DNA from: Lacicoccus halitifaciens | GTDB lineage: Bacteria > Bacillota > Bacilli > Staphylococcales > Salinicoccaceae | Direction: 5' to 3' | DNA length: 64,000 bases | Assembly (NCBI RefSeq): GCF_040544485.1 | Contig: NZ_JBDZDV010000003.1 | Span: 62,001-126,000 of the forward strand | Shown here: positions 1 through 8,182 of the stretch, in pieces | Numbering within the stretch: position 1 is the stretch's first letter | How the letters are laid out: each line of letters opens with the position of its first letter | Made by a program: the position numbers and the translations under genes | The notes under the pieces: generated by a model | The model's input: only the letters and a program-made list of their open reading frames with translations | Database searches by the model: none | Told to the model about the DNA's origin: nothing

Positions 1-1358
1 GGATTCATGCCGTAATCGATCAGGTTCATCGCCACCTGCAGATGGCCCTGCGGCTGCATGAATCCACCCATCACGCCGAACGGCCCGACAGGCGCACCAT
101 CCTTCGTGATGAAGCCCGGAATGATCGTATGGAGCGATTTCTTGCGCGCGCCGATGAAATTCGGATGTTTTTCATCCATCGAGAAATTGTGTCCCCTGTT
201 CTGCAGCGCGATGCCCGTTCCCGGAACGACAACACCGGACCCGAAGCCCATGTAGTTGCTCTGGATATATGACACCATGTTGCCGTCTTTATCAGCCGTC
301 GCAAGGTACACCGTGCCGCCTTTCGGCAGTTCCCCGTGCACCCGTTCTTCTGCATGGTCCCCGATCTCCGCTCGGCGCGCCTTCAAATAGCCTTCATCCA
401 GCAGATCTCCGGACCCGACTTCCATATGTCCCGCATCCGAAACAAATGCCGTCGTATCGCTGAACGCCTGTTTCATCGCTTCGATCTGATGGTGGTAGTA
501 GTTACCGCCCCTTCCGGTGAAGTCATCATCTTTCAGCATGCCGAGTGCCATCAGCGCCGCAATGCCCTGGCCGTTCGGCGGTATTTCGTGGATGTCATAG
601 CCCTTATAGTTGATGCTGATGGGTTTGACGTACTCCACCTTGTAGGATTTCAAGTCATCATGGGTGAGTAGGCCGCCGGACTCCTTGGCGTATCCGACGA
701 TCTTATCCGCAAGGTCCCCTTCATAAAATGATCTTGCATTCGTATCCGCGATCTCTTCCAGTGTATCTGCATGCGCCGGCAATGTTTTCACATCACCCGC
801 TTCCACTTCCCCGAAGACTTCGAACCAGTGTTTGATCTCCGGAAATTCTTCCACTTCTTTTTCAAACTTTTTATATGCGGCCTGCCAGAACTTTGCGACC
901 GTCGGCGTGATGACATAACCTTCCCTTGCCGCGCGTACAGCCGGTGCAAGCACTTCCTTCAATGTAAGCCTGCCGAATTTATTGATCAGATCCGCCCATG
1001 CCGCCGGCACACCGGGCACATTCACAGGCAGCCATCCATATACAGGCATTTTCTCGAAGCCATGGGCTTTCAGCGTCTCCATCGATAAGTTTTCGGATGA
1101 ATGCCCGCTTGCGTTCATGCCATGGAGCTCCCCGTTCATCCAGGCAATCATGAAAGCGTCCCCGCCGATTCCGTTGCTCGTCGGTTCCACCACGGTCAGC
1201 GTGGCAGCAGTTGCCACTGCAGCATCCATCGCATTGCCGCCCTGCTTCAGCATCTCGGTGCCCGCTTCAGTGGCGAGCGGATGTGATGTGGCGACCATGC
1301 CGTTTTTTGCATATACACTGTAGCGACTGTTCTGGTACGGATAGTTGTGATGTTTCAT
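1..1358 (-). CDS. ggt: Gamma-glutamyltransferase, 3' end cut by window edge
   Basis: Hydrolyses or transfers the gamma-glutamyl group of glutathione and similar peptides. The reading frame starts at the ATG at 1358-1356 behind AAAGGGGA and stays open to base 1, so the C-terminus is missing. About 452 residues are visible. They include the N-terminal signature ATSHPLATEAGTEMLKQGGNAMDAAVA, written here only as the region around residues 24-50, and a GGTVYLATADKDGN block in which Thr near residue 349 is the expected autoprocessing nucleophile of this Ntn-hydrolase family. There is no signal peptide, so it resembles the cytosolic YwrD type more than secreted GGT. It is transcribed leftward and nothing upstream appears to share its operon. 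The family assignment is secure; substrate preference is not. Confidence 0.9.
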   Translation of the reverse strand, partial: MKHHNYPYQNSRYSVYAKNGMVATSHPLATEAGTEMLKQGGNAMDAAVATAATLTVVEPTSNGIGGDAFMIAWMNGELHGMNASGHSSENLSMETLKAHGFEKMPVYGWLPVNVPGVPAAWADLINKFGRLTLKEVLAPAVRAAREGYVITPTVAKFWQAAYKKFEKEVEEFPEIKHWFEVFGEVEAGDVKTLPAHADTLEEIADTNARSFYEGDLADKIVGYAKESGGLLTHDDLKSYKVEYVKPISINYKGYDIHEIPPNGQGIAALMALGMLKDDDFTGRGGNYYHHQIEAMKQAFSDTTAFVSDAGHMEVGSGDLLDEGYLKARRAEIGDHAEERVHGELPKGGTVYLATADKDGNMVSYIQSNYMGFGSGVVVPGTGIALQNRGHNFSMDEKHPNFIGARKKSLHTIIPGFITKDGAPVGPFGVMGGFMQPQGHLQVAMNLIDYGMN

Positions 1359-1402
1359 AAAATCCCCTTTATTTATATTATTTTGAAAACTTAAATCAAT
1401 GA

Positions 1403-1427
1403 ATCACCCTGCATTATACAGGGTGAT
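1403..1427 (-). terminator. Candidate terminator after the SEC-C gene
   Basis: A perfect 9-bp stem (ATCACCCTG / CAGGGTGAT) with a 7-base loop lies 5 bp beyond the stop codon of the leftward SEC-C gene. The following T tract is weak, so termination efficiency is uncertain. Confidence 0.55.
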
Positions 1428-1431
1428 ATTG

Positions 1432-2466
1432 TCATGCTCCGCAGCATTTTTTATATTTTTTGCCGCTGCCGCACGGGCATGGATCATTACGGCCGACTTT
1501 CACTTCTTTGACGACCGTCTTGGTCTTCAGTTCCGATTCCTTATGTCCGCGGTATTTGAAATGACGTGTATTTTCAACGATGCCTGCGATGTTGTCGAAG
1601 AAGTCGCGCTGTTCCTGCACATTCTTGAATTCAACATCCAGGGACATCAGGTACTTCACGATTTCATCCTGCTTCTCCCCGCGCATGATTAGCTGCAGCA
1701 GGGAGATATAGATGCTCTGATGCTTGGAACGCGGCACATCGATGTTCTTTTCAATCCATTCTTTCAGCTTCTTATGGTTGGATGATTCGTCTATATAGTT
1801 CGGATCGCTGAACTTGATGAACTTACCGAATTCAGGTTCATAGTACGGCCTGTCGCCCTGGAGCTTTTTGACCATTTCATACTGTGCATAGTTCATGTCG
1901 TCAATGACGATCTGCTCATTATCTTCATCAATTGAAATATCATAAGGTGAGCCTTCCAGGAACCCCACCAGCTCCGAGGGGGTCACATCTTCATCATAAT
2001 ATTTTTTGAACAGATGGATCAGCTGATCGAAACTCACGATGCCGTACAGATGGAGGGCCGCCCTGATCAGGTTCAGCCGCCTCTGCACTTCAAGGCGCGC
2101 TTCCGCATTCTCTTTTGTATCCACCACCTTGAACAGGTCGATGACGGTGTCCGTCAGATAGAAATGATCCTCTTTTTCCGTGTCTTCGAAAGCATAGCCC
2201 ATGATATACAGGCCGAATATATCCTCCAACGGATAAAGTGCATCACTCTTTTCCGCTTCCGCAGCCTCTTTCCATGTATTGAATGAGGCATCATCGATAT
2301 ATTTATAGGCATAGGCCGCCGTTTCCGGCGCCTTTTGGACAGCTGTGATCTCTTTTATCAAATCATCTTTTTTAAAAGTAGAATACTTTTTGACCGAGAT
2401 CGTCTTCGCCAATCTTCTCAAGTCGTTCATGTTATATGCTTGTAACTGCTTTTCAGCATTTGCCAT
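1432..2466 (-). CDS. SEC-C motif protein with Rho N-terminal-like domain
   Basis: A 344-residue protein of unknown precise role. Its N-terminus (about residues 10-40, MNDLRRLAKTISVKKYSTFKK) looks like the small SAP/Rho-N helical domain, which often binds nucleic acid. The C-terminus is a textbook SEC-C zinc motif, VGRNDPCPCGSGKKYKKCC, as found at the end of SecA, where it binds zinc and SecB or ribosomes. The middle is a helical region rich in acidic residues that I do not recognise. The start is set by GGAGGTGG just upstream of ATG 2466; an in-frame start 36 bp earlier would lie before the ribosome binding site. It is monocistronic, with a hairpin behind it. A role in protein quality control or export is possible but is inference. 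Confidence 0.8.
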   Translation of the reverse strand: MANAEKQLQAYNMNDLRRLAKTISVKKYSTFKKDDLIKEITAVQKAPETAAYAYKYIDDASFNTWKEAAEAEKSDALYPLEDIFGLYIMGYAFEDTEKEDHFYLTDTVIDLFKVVDTKENAEARLEVQRRLNLIRAALHLYGIVSFDQLIHLFKKYYDEDVTPSELVGFLEGSPYDISIDEDNEQIVIDDMNYAQYEMVKKLQGDRPYYEPEFGKFIKFSDPNYIDESSNHKKLKEWIEKNIDVPRSKHQSIYISLLQLIMRGEKQDEIVKYLMSLDVEFKNVQEQRDFFDNIAGIVENTRHFKYRGHKESELKTKTVVKEVKVGRNDPCPCGSGKKYKKCCGA

Positions 2467-2521
2467 GAAAGATCCACCTCCGCAAACTTTTAATATTTCC
2501 ATTTTATCATACTATAAAATC

Positions 2522-3445
2522 TTAAAATACATTCAAAGCGATATAGATCACCATCGGCACGGTGATGACACTGAATAATGTACTGAACATCACGATTTCC
2601 GCTGCATATTCAGGATCATCGCTGTACTGCTGGGCGATGATCGAACTGTTCACCGCTGCAGGCATCGCCGTCGTGATCAGGACCGCCTGGGCCACGACGC
2701 CGTCCAGCCTGAACAGGAGAAGAAGCAGGATTGTCAGAAGCGGACCCGCAACGAGCCGCATCGCACTTGCGATGATCGAGCTCACCCTGATGCGCCTGAA
2801 GGAGATTCCTGCAATCTGGGCGCCGAGTATGAACAGGACGGTGCCGATCATCGCATCCCTGACATAGTCGAAAGCCGTATACAATGCACCGGGTATGCCG
2901 ATATCAAAGAAGTTGAAGATCAAACCGAGTATCAGCCCGTAGAATATCGGCATTTTAAAATACCCGAGCAGCGCCTTCAACTTGCCCGAATCCGCCGACC
3001 TGAGTGATACGACACCGTAGGAGTAGGCGAACATGTTCTGGAAGAACACCATCATGATCTGGATGCTCATCGCATAAGGATCGCTCCTGAAGACCAGGTC
3101 ATTGACGGGCACCCCGTAATTGCCGGCGTTGTAAAACAGGTTTGAATTCGTGAACAGTATCTGGTGGCCGTAATCCAGCCCCATCGCCCTGCCGGCGAGA
3201 TATGTAATGACGAAGGTCAGGCCGGCATATAATATCAAAAATAATAAAACATACACCAGCAGCGCAAAGTCGATATCCGCATCGAAGATGTTCATGAAGA
3301 TGAACACCGGCATGATATAGTTGATCATCAGTTTTGCGAGCGTCACACGGTCGAGTTTGAACCTCAGCTGCACCACATAGCCGATCAAAACGATGATCGC
3401 AATGGGGAGCATCACGTTGTTGAATATGAATAAAAATTCCGGCAT
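2522..3445 (-). CDS. AEC (auxin efflux carrier) family permease
   Basis: An integral membrane transporter of about 307 residues with the two-times-five-helix pattern of the AEC family, which exports or takes up organic acids, malate or amino acids. Visible family hallmarks are the N-terminal PIAIIVLIGYVVQ helix, the NAGNYGVPV segment in the middle of the protein, and the C-terminal TTAMPAAVNSSIIAQQY segment, where polar residues break helices. It lies directly downstream of azlCD with about 20 bp between stop and start, so it is probably co-transcribed and may add a third export function to a branched-chain amino acid export operon. ATG 3445 has GAGG at a workable distance; ATG 3454 is too close to it. 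Substrate is unknown. Confidence 0.85.
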   Translation of the reverse strand: MPEFLFIFNNVMLPIAIIVLIGYVVQLRFKLDRVTLAKLMINYIMPVFIFMNIFDADIDFALLVYVLLFLILYAGLTFVITYLAGRAMGLDYGHQILFTNSNLFYNAGNYGVPVNDLVFRSDPYAMSIQIMMVFFQNMFAYSYGVVSLRSADSGKLKALLGYFKMPIFYGLILGLIFNFFDIGIPGALYTAFDYVRDAMIGTVLFILGAQIAGISFRRIRVSSIIASAMRLVAGPLLTILLLLLFRLDGVVAQAVLITTAMPAAVNSSIIAQQYSDDPEYAAEIVMFSTLFSVITVPMVIYIALNVF

Positions 3446-3466
3446 GATTGTCATTTCCTCACTGTT

Positions 3467-3751
3467 TTATATTAAGAAGTATACAAAAACGATTGCTCCG
3501 AATACGACGAAGAAGAGCGGCACCCTGAGTATTGCGAGCACCATCGCGAACAGGCCGCCGAGGATGCCCTGAAGCGGCGTCTCCACTGCAGTCAGAAGCC
3601 CCGGGAAGATCAGCACCCCGAGCGCTGCATAGGGAATGTAATTCAGGAGCGTGATGAGCCACTGCGGAAAATTCAGGCCCCCGACAAAGAATGCCGGCAG
3701 TATCCTCGTGATGATCGTCGCTGCAAATAAAGCCAAAATGAGCATGATCAT
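3467..3751 (-). CDS. azlD: AzlD-family branched-chain amino acid export subunit
   Basis: A 94-residue protein with three or four hydrophobic segments, the usual size for AzlD. AzlD is the small membrane partner of AzlC in export of branched-chain amino acids (LIV-E family). The motif TRILPAFFVGG at residues 15-26 is typical. Its ATG overlaps the azlC stop codon (ATATGA), showing translational coupling, and the AEC permease follows. The pairing with AzlC makes the assignment firm, although the actual substrate in this organism is inferred. Confidence 0.88.
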   Translation of the reverse strand: MIMLILALFAATIITRILPAFFVGGLNFPQWLITLLNYIPYAALGVLIFPGLLTAVETPLQGILGGLFAMVLAILRVPLFFVVFGAIVFVYFLI

Positions 3752-4440
3752 ATTTTATCACCCCTCTTTTCCAGGACCAGCCCGAACAGTGCCGCAAGCA
3801 CCATCGCGAGGATGATCGCTATCCCGGACGGTATGAAATGCATCGCCGTGAATATGAAGTGCAGCACCATGCCGAGCACGGCGACGATCAGATATTTATG
3901 GTGCGTACGGATTGCGGGGACGAGCAGCGCGATGAAGAGCGCATATAAAGCGATGCCGCTTGCCGCCACCCATTCCTCGCTCATGATTTCCCCGGCCATG
4001 TAGCCGACGACGGAGAAAGCGACCCAGAATATGTATGCAGTGATGAAGATGATGAAGTAGTTCACGAAATCTTTCCGTTCCTCCTCGACAGTGGCGGAGA
4101 CCGCGAACGATTCATCGGTGACATATGAGGAAATCAGCAGCTTCTTAAGCAGCGACTCCCGCTTGAGGTCATAGTTGATTTTAAAGGACATGACGAAATG
4201 CCTGGAATTCAGGACGAATACGGCGATGATGATCGCCGCCGCGCTGCTGGAGGCCGAGAGCATCTGAAGCGCCAGGAACTGGCTCGCTCCCCCGAAGACC
4301 ATGAAGCTCATAAGGAAAGTTTCAAATGCACTCAAAAGCGGTTTGGCCGTGATGCCGAATGCCACCGCAACAGGCAGATACCCGAGTCCGATCGTCAGTC
4401 CGTCCATAAATGACTTTCTGTAAATATTCAATTCATCCAC
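3748..4440 (-). CDS. azlC: AzlC-family branched-chain amino acid exporter, large subunit
   Basis: A 230-residue integral membrane protein matching AzlC. Visible hallmarks are LGYLPVAVAFGITAKP near residue 20, FGGASQFLALQML near residue 50, and NSRHFVMSFKI near residue 80. With AzlD it forms the LIV-E exporter, active at the cytoplasmic membrane. The listed start is GTG 4440, which sits almost on the GGGGTGA ribosome binding site; an in-frame TTG at 4431 has better spacing and may be the real start, shortening the protein by three residues. First gene of the azlC-azlD-AEC operon. No azlB-like regulator is adjacent. Confidence 0.88.
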   Translation of the reverse strand: MDELNIYRKSFMDGLTIGLGYLPVAVAFGITAKPLLSAFETFLMSFMVFGGASQFLALQMLSASSSAAAIIIAVFVLNSRHFVMSFKINYDLKRESLLKKLLISSYVTDESFAVSATVEEERKDFVNYFIIFITAYIFWVAFSVVGYMAGEIMSEEWVAASGIALYALFIALLVPAIRTHHKYLIVAVLGMVLHFIFTAMHFIPSGIAIILAMVLAALFGLVLEKRGDKI

Positions 4441-4537
4441 TCACCCCAATTGTTTTAATTAACAAACATTTTATCATATTTGGTATAGTCTATTTAAGAT
4501 ATTAGTTCAACCACCATTCTGATTAGGAGATATATTT

Positions 4538-5392
4538 ATGAAGGCGATCGCTTTGGATATGGACGGCACCATACTGGACAACCGCGGGGAGTTCACCCCG
4601 AGACTCATCGAAACTTTAAGGAAAGTGCATGAGAAGGGCATTCTGGTCTTTTTTGCCACAGGCAGGACGAAGGGTGAGATTTTAAGGGTCACGCCTGATG
4701 AAGTGCCGCTCTCGGGCTTCGTCGCCGCGAGCGGGATGAGCATATACAACCGTGGAGGGGACGGTTATGAAAAAATCGCAAGCTATCATTTCGAACGCCC
4801 GGTCGTCGAGGAAGTGCTCAAGGAAGCACGGGCCCGGGAAATCTACTATGAGACATACACCGCGGAAAGCAGCTCGAAAACTTTGAAAGCTGATTATGAG
4901 TACAGCGCACGCGATATCGGCGGCCCGAAACCCGAGGGCCTGCTGGATTATGAGCACACCCTGCTGCTGCAGGCACTGGAAAATGAGGCGCAGTGGGTCG
5001 ATGAACTCAATATGGATGAAATATTGAAGATTTTCTTCATCTCGAAGCATGTGGAGAAGATTGATGCATGGTTCGACCATCTGGATGCCGAAAAGGACCG
5101 GCTCGGTTTTGCACTGTACAAGACGAGCAGGCATAACACCGAAATCATGCTTGCAGGCCGGGATAAAGGCACCGGGCTTGAAACGCTGGTCAAAGAATAC
5201 GGCATCTCCACAGAGGACGTGCATGCCATCGGCGACTCGATGAATGATCTGCCCTTATTCGAAGTCTGCGGTAAAAACACCGCGATGCAGAACAGTGTGG
5301 AGTCGGTGATCAGTGCCGCGGACGACATCACCGAATTCAGCTGTGACGAGGACGGACTCGCAAAGTATCTGGAGAAGACATACTTGATGTAA
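4538..5392 (+). CDS. HAD-superfamily phosphatase, Cof-type
   Basis: A 284-residue cytosolic phosphatase of the Cof/YkrA type, which dephosphorylates small sugar phosphates or cofactors such as FMN. Motif I is DMDGT at residues 8-12 with both catalytic aspartates. Motif II is the Thr in FFATGRTK near residue 42. Motifs III/IV are the Lys in AGRDKGTGLE and GDSMNDLPLFE near residue 235. The C2 cap between motifs II and III identifies the Cof subgroup. Monocistronic: it runs opposite to azlC and ends in a strong hairpin. An extended -10 (TGgTATAGT, about 4481-4489) precedes it. The physiological substrate cannot be read from sequence. Confidence 0.88.
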   Translation: MKAIALDMDGTILDNRGEFTPRLIETLRKVHEKGILVFFATGRTKGEILRVTPDEVPLSGFVAASGMSIYNRGGDGYEKIASYHFERPVVEEVLKEARAREIYYETYTAESSSKTLKADYEYSARDIGGPKPEGLLDYEHTLLLQALENEAQWVDELNMDEILKIFFISKHVEKIDAWFDHLDAEKDRLGFALYKTSRHNTEIMLAGRDKGTGLETLVKEYGISTEDVHAIGDSMNDLPLFEVCGKNTAMQNSVESVISAADDITEFSCDEDGLAKYLEKTYLM

Positions 5393-5420
5393 AAAAACAG
5401 GCGCACTGCGCCTGTTTTTA
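5391..5420. terminator. Bidirectional terminator
   Basis: A 9-bp perfect stem (ACAGGCGCA / TGCGCCTGT) has an A-run on the left and a T-run on the right. It serves the HAD gene (plus) and the small gene at 5423-5587 (minus). Confidence 0.85.
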
Positions 5421-5422
5421 AT

Positions 5423-5587
5423 TTACAGCCTGTCTTCCTGTGATATTTCCTTATATTCCTCTTTCATCTTCTCGAGCTGCCGGTTGATGCCCTCCGATTT
5501 GCCGAAAGTCACGAGCTTCAAAAAGGTCATGAATATGATCTGCACTGCCAGCACCGCTTTCTGTCCCGACTGGTCGACGACCTGCAT
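5423..5587 (-). CDS. Small 54-residue protein, unknown function
   Basis: This open frame is supported mainly by a very strong ribosome binding site (GGAGGGGGAGG) 4 bp before ATG 5587 and by the terminator that begins just past its stop. The protein starts MQVVDQSGQKAV, continues with a hydrophobic stretch near residues 11-28 that could be one short membrane-associated helix, and ends in a charged helix rich in Lys and Glu. It follows the MhqD-like hydrolase gene by 18 bp in the same direction, so the two are probably co-transcribed. I do not recognise a family. Confidence 0.65.
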   Translation of the reverse strand: MQVVDQSGQKAVLAVQIIFMTFLKLVTFGKSEGINRQLEKMKEEYKEISQEDRL

Positions 5588-5605
5588 ACGCCTCCCCCTC
5601 CATTC

Positions 5606-6247
5606 CTACTCCTGCATATTTTCAAATTCATCTTCGATTTTTCGTTTCAGGCCTAAAAACCAGACGTGCCCTTCCATCAGTTCATCCGGCACGATTTCAT
5701 GTCCGCCGTCGGTCAGCTTCACTTCGGCGACGGCGCCCTTCAGTTCGAGTTCTTTCTTCAATTGATAGGCCTCTCCTGCCGTGGTCACCATATCCCTTGC
5801 CCCGGCCGTCAGAAGGACGTCCGTCCGGGTCAGATCCACCTTGCTGATCTGCTCACTTCTGTAGCCGCTGTGCAGCAGTATCGCACCGAGCACATAAAGA
5901 TTGTAATTCAGCAGCAGATGCGCCGCCATATTGGCACCGTTCGAATAGCCGATGAAAATGGATTTTTGAAGTTCAAATCCATATTCCTTCTCACAGGCGA
6001 GCAGTTCATCATGCAGCCGCCTGCCTTCCGCCTTCAGATTGTCTTCATCGACTTCCGTCGGGCTGAGCCTTTTGAAAAACCGCGTCCGGCCGTTCTCTTC
6101 GACATTTCCCCGGAAGCTTAAAACATTGGCGTTGGCATCCACCGTCGCCGCCACATCCAGAAGATCGGTCTCGCGGCCGCCCGTGCCATGAAACAGGATG
6201 ATCGTATACGGACTCTCATTCTTCCCTTTTATAAACAGATGCTCCAT
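5606..6247 (-). CDS. mhqD: Alpha/beta hydrolase, MhqD-like carboxylesterase
   Basis: A 213-residue cytosolic alpha/beta hydrolase. Visible elements are the oxyanion-region HGTGGRETDLL near residue 18, the nucleophile elbow GYSNGAN near residue 108, a GARDM acid region and a GGHEI histidine. FRGNVEENGRTRFFKR closely follows the Bacillus subtilis MhqD sequence as I recall it. MhqD belongs to the quinone and azo compound detoxification regulon. The gene is divergent from an MhqO-like dioxygenase, which repeats the known functional pairing. ATG 6247 is preceded by AAGAGGG. No MhqR-type regulator is adjacent, although a MarR gene occurs near 16.3 kb. Confidence 0.82.
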   Translation of the reverse strand: MEHLFIKGKNESPYTIILFHGTGGRETDLLDVAATVDANANVLSFRGNVEENGRTRFFKRLSPTEVDEDNLKAEGRRLHDELLACEKEYGFELQKSIFIGYSNGANMAAHLLLNYNLYVLGAILLHSGYRSEQISKVDLTRTDVLLTAGARDMVTTAGEAYQLKKELELKGAVAEVKLTDGGHEIVPDELMEGHVWFLGLKRKIEDEFENMQE

Positions 6248-6257
6248 CGTCCACACC

Positions 6258-6330
6258 CTCTTAAGTTAGAGTTCTCTTCATTCATACTATATAATAAATG
6301 TAACATACTTTACGTTAAGGAGAGATATCC
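6258..6330. promoter_or_regulatory. Divergent promoter region, mhqD/mhqO
   Basis: This 73-bp spacer must carry both promoters of the divergent pair. On the plus strand TATAAT lies at 6290-6295 with a poor -35 (about TTAGAG), so an activator, or relief from a repressor, may matter. An interrupted dyad (TAAC-N9-GTTA, about 6300-6317) lies just downstream of that -10 and is a candidate operator. Confidence 0.5.
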
Positions 6331-7257
6331 GTGTCAGTCAAAGGAATACATCATGTCTCTGCGATCACACAAGAAGTCCTGGACAACCATGACTTCTACA
6401 CCCAGGTGCTCGGCATGAGGCTCGTCAAAAAGACCGTGAACCAGGATGACACCGGGATGTACCACTTGTTTTACGCCGATTATGAAGGCACGCCAGGGAC
6501 GGACATCACGTTCTTTGAAATCAGCCGATCGTCAAAATTCCAGCCCGGCACAAATTCCATCTCAAGGACGATCTTCAGGGTACCCTCTTTGGAAGCGCTG
6601 GAGTATTTCAAGGAACGGCTGCAGGAAAAAGGTGCCCATACCGGCGGCATCACCGAACGGGCCGGCCGGCCTTACATGAACTTCTCAGACCTTGAAGGAC
6701 AGCGGCTTGCATTGATCGTCGATGAGGAATATGATGCATCCGAGCCGTTCGCCGGGGGCGGGATACCCCGGGAATATGCGATCACCGGGATCAAAGGGGT
6801 TGAAGTGACCGTCCAGTACTTGAAACCGATGGTTTTATTCCTGGAGATGCTCGGCGGGGAGGCGGAAAGCGGATGGTCGGATGATTCCGGGGCCGTGGAA
6901 GTGAAGTTTGGGCAGGATTCGATCTTCGTGGCCGAGGACCGGAGTTCCCCGATAGAAAAGGAAGGGTACGGCAGTGTACATCACTTCGCACTCCGTGTGG
7001 CTGATGAAGCGGCGCTCGAAGAAGTCCTCGAAACCATTAATTCCGAAAAATGGCGGAACTCAGGGATAGTGGACCGCTTTTATTTCAAGGCGGTCTATAT
7101 CAAATCCGTCGGGAACATCACCGTCGAAATCGCGACCGATGGGCCGGGCTTCACTGTGGATGAGCCGCTCGAAGCGCTCGGCGAATCATTGTCGCTGCCG
7201 CCGGAGCTTGAGAAAGACAGGGACTTCCTGGAACTGTATTCGCAGCCGATCAATTAA
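6331..7257 (+). CDS. mhqO: VOC-family ring-cleaving dioxygenase, MhqO-like
   Basis: A 308-residue protein made of two vicinal-oxygen-chelate modules. Module 1 starts with VKGIHHVSAIT and has the characteristic RLVKKTVNQDD and PGTDITFFE segments. Module 2 has VHHFALRV near residue 218 and VEIATDGPGF near residue 265, the expected histidine and glutamate metal ligands. These match MhqO/MhqA-type hydroquinone-specific extradiol dioxygenases of Firmicutes. It is predicted to open quinol rings using a mononuclear metal. Translation starts at GTG 6331 behind AAGGAGAG. A bidirectional hairpin follows. Other VOC functions are possible, but the neighbouring MhqD-like hydrolase supports quinone detoxification. 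Confidence 0.85.
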   Translation: MSVKGIHHVSAITQEVLDNHDFYTQVLGMRLVKKTVNQDDTGMYHLFYADYEGTPGTDITFFEISRSSKFQPGTNSISRTIFRVPSLEALEYFKERLQEKGAHTGGITERAGRPYMNFSDLEGQRLALIVDEEYDASEPFAGGGIPREYAITGIKGVEVTVQYLKPMVLFLEMLGGEAESGWSDDSGAVEVKFGQDSIFVAEDRSSPIEKEGYGSVHHFALRVADEAALEEVLETINSEKWRNSGIVDRFYFKAVYIKSVGNITVEIATDGPGFTVDEPLEALGESLSLPPELEKDRDFLELYSQPIN

Positions 7258-7267
7258 TGCATACAAA

Positions 7268-7303
7268 AAACCGGACGGATCAGCATTTGATCCGTCCGGT
7301 TTT
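7268..7303. terminator. Bidirectional terminator
   Basis: A 12-bp stem (CCGGACGGATCA, inverted) with loop GCATT is flanked by A- and T-runs. It separates the convergent mhqO-like and lipoprotein genes. Confidence 0.9.
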
Positions 7304-7307
7304 TCCG

Positions 7308-8111
7308 TTAATTTTCAATGCCCTCAGGCAATTCTATCGTGTCGACATCATTGAAGTTCGTGAATGCCACATCGCCGGATAACGAGTATTCACCCTGCTC
7401 GTCTTCCCCGGATGCTTCATAGTCGATGGACTGCAGCAGATAATCCTCTTTATCGACAGAGACCCTAAGGTCACTGTGGACATTCGAGGTGTCCATTGCG
7501 CCGAAACCGAAACCGAGCAGATCTTCGAATTCCCGGAAGACCGCCTGGTTCGTCCCTTCATAAGTGAAGATGTATGATTCTTCCGATTCTTCCTGCTCCA
7601 GGCTTCCTGAAAGATTTTCAAGAGAGCTGACCGTGCTGTCATAGGTGACCAGGAATAAACTCTCGACGTTCATGGACTCGGTCGCTTCCACCCAGCCCTC
7701 GCCGGTATAGATGTATATCAGACCGTCCTTTGCGACTGTCCTTGCTTCATTGTTGGATTTCAGCAGCAGGTCCGGCGGGTCCCCGTCCTTGAAGGCGACT
7801 TCGGCATTCAACGTATAAGGGGCACCGTCGACGGCACCTTCCAGATCCACAGCCGCTTCATAACTGTCCACTCCGTCCGCTTCTTCAACGATCCGGCCGA
7901 TCGTCTCTTCGTCCGTCCCGTCCGTCACTTCTTCTGCGGCAGTGCCTCCCCCGGCCTCTTCAGAGTCCTGACCGGACTCCTCATTATATTCGTTCTCTAT
8001 ATTCGGACTCCCGGCCTGTTCATCCGCCGTTTCCCCGCCGTCATCCTGACAGGCGGCCGACATGACCGAGAGAAGTAGTAATGTAATTACAGCATGTTTT
8101 TTAGTCATCAT
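7308..8111 (-). CDS. Secreted lipoprotein, DUF6612/LolA-like fold
   Basis: A 267-residue predicted lipoprotein. The N-terminal signal ends in a lipobox, SVMSAAC, so Cys near residue 20 would be lipidated and the protein anchored to the outer face of the membrane. A low-complexity acidic linker of Glu, Asp, Gly and Ser follows to about residue 80. The rest repeats beta-strand-like segments of the kind seen in DUF6612 and related LolA/LppX-fold proteins. Start ATG 8111 (next codon is also ATG) has GAGGTG at 10 bp; a TTG 18 bp upstream lies inside that site. Monocistronic. Function unknown; binding of a hydrophobic ligand is only suggested by the fold guess. Confidence 0.72.
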   Translation of the reverse strand: MMTKKHAVITLLLLSVMSAACQDDGGETADEQAGSPNIENEYNEESGQDSEEAGGGTAAEEVTDGTDEETIGRIVEEADGVDSYEAAVDLEGAVDGAPYTLNAEVAFKDGDPPDLLLKSNNEARTVAKDGLIYIYTGEGWVEATESMNVESLFLVTYDSTVSSLENLSGSLEQEESEESYIFTYEGTNQAVFREFEDLLGFGFGAMDTSNVHSDLRVSVDKEDYLLQSIDYEASGEDEQGEYSLSGDVAFTNFNDVDTIELPEGIEN

Positions 8112-8182
8112 TAATATTTTACACCTCAAGCCTGATCTCCATAAAATGATACCACGCCCGATATTTTTTCACTAATGATATG

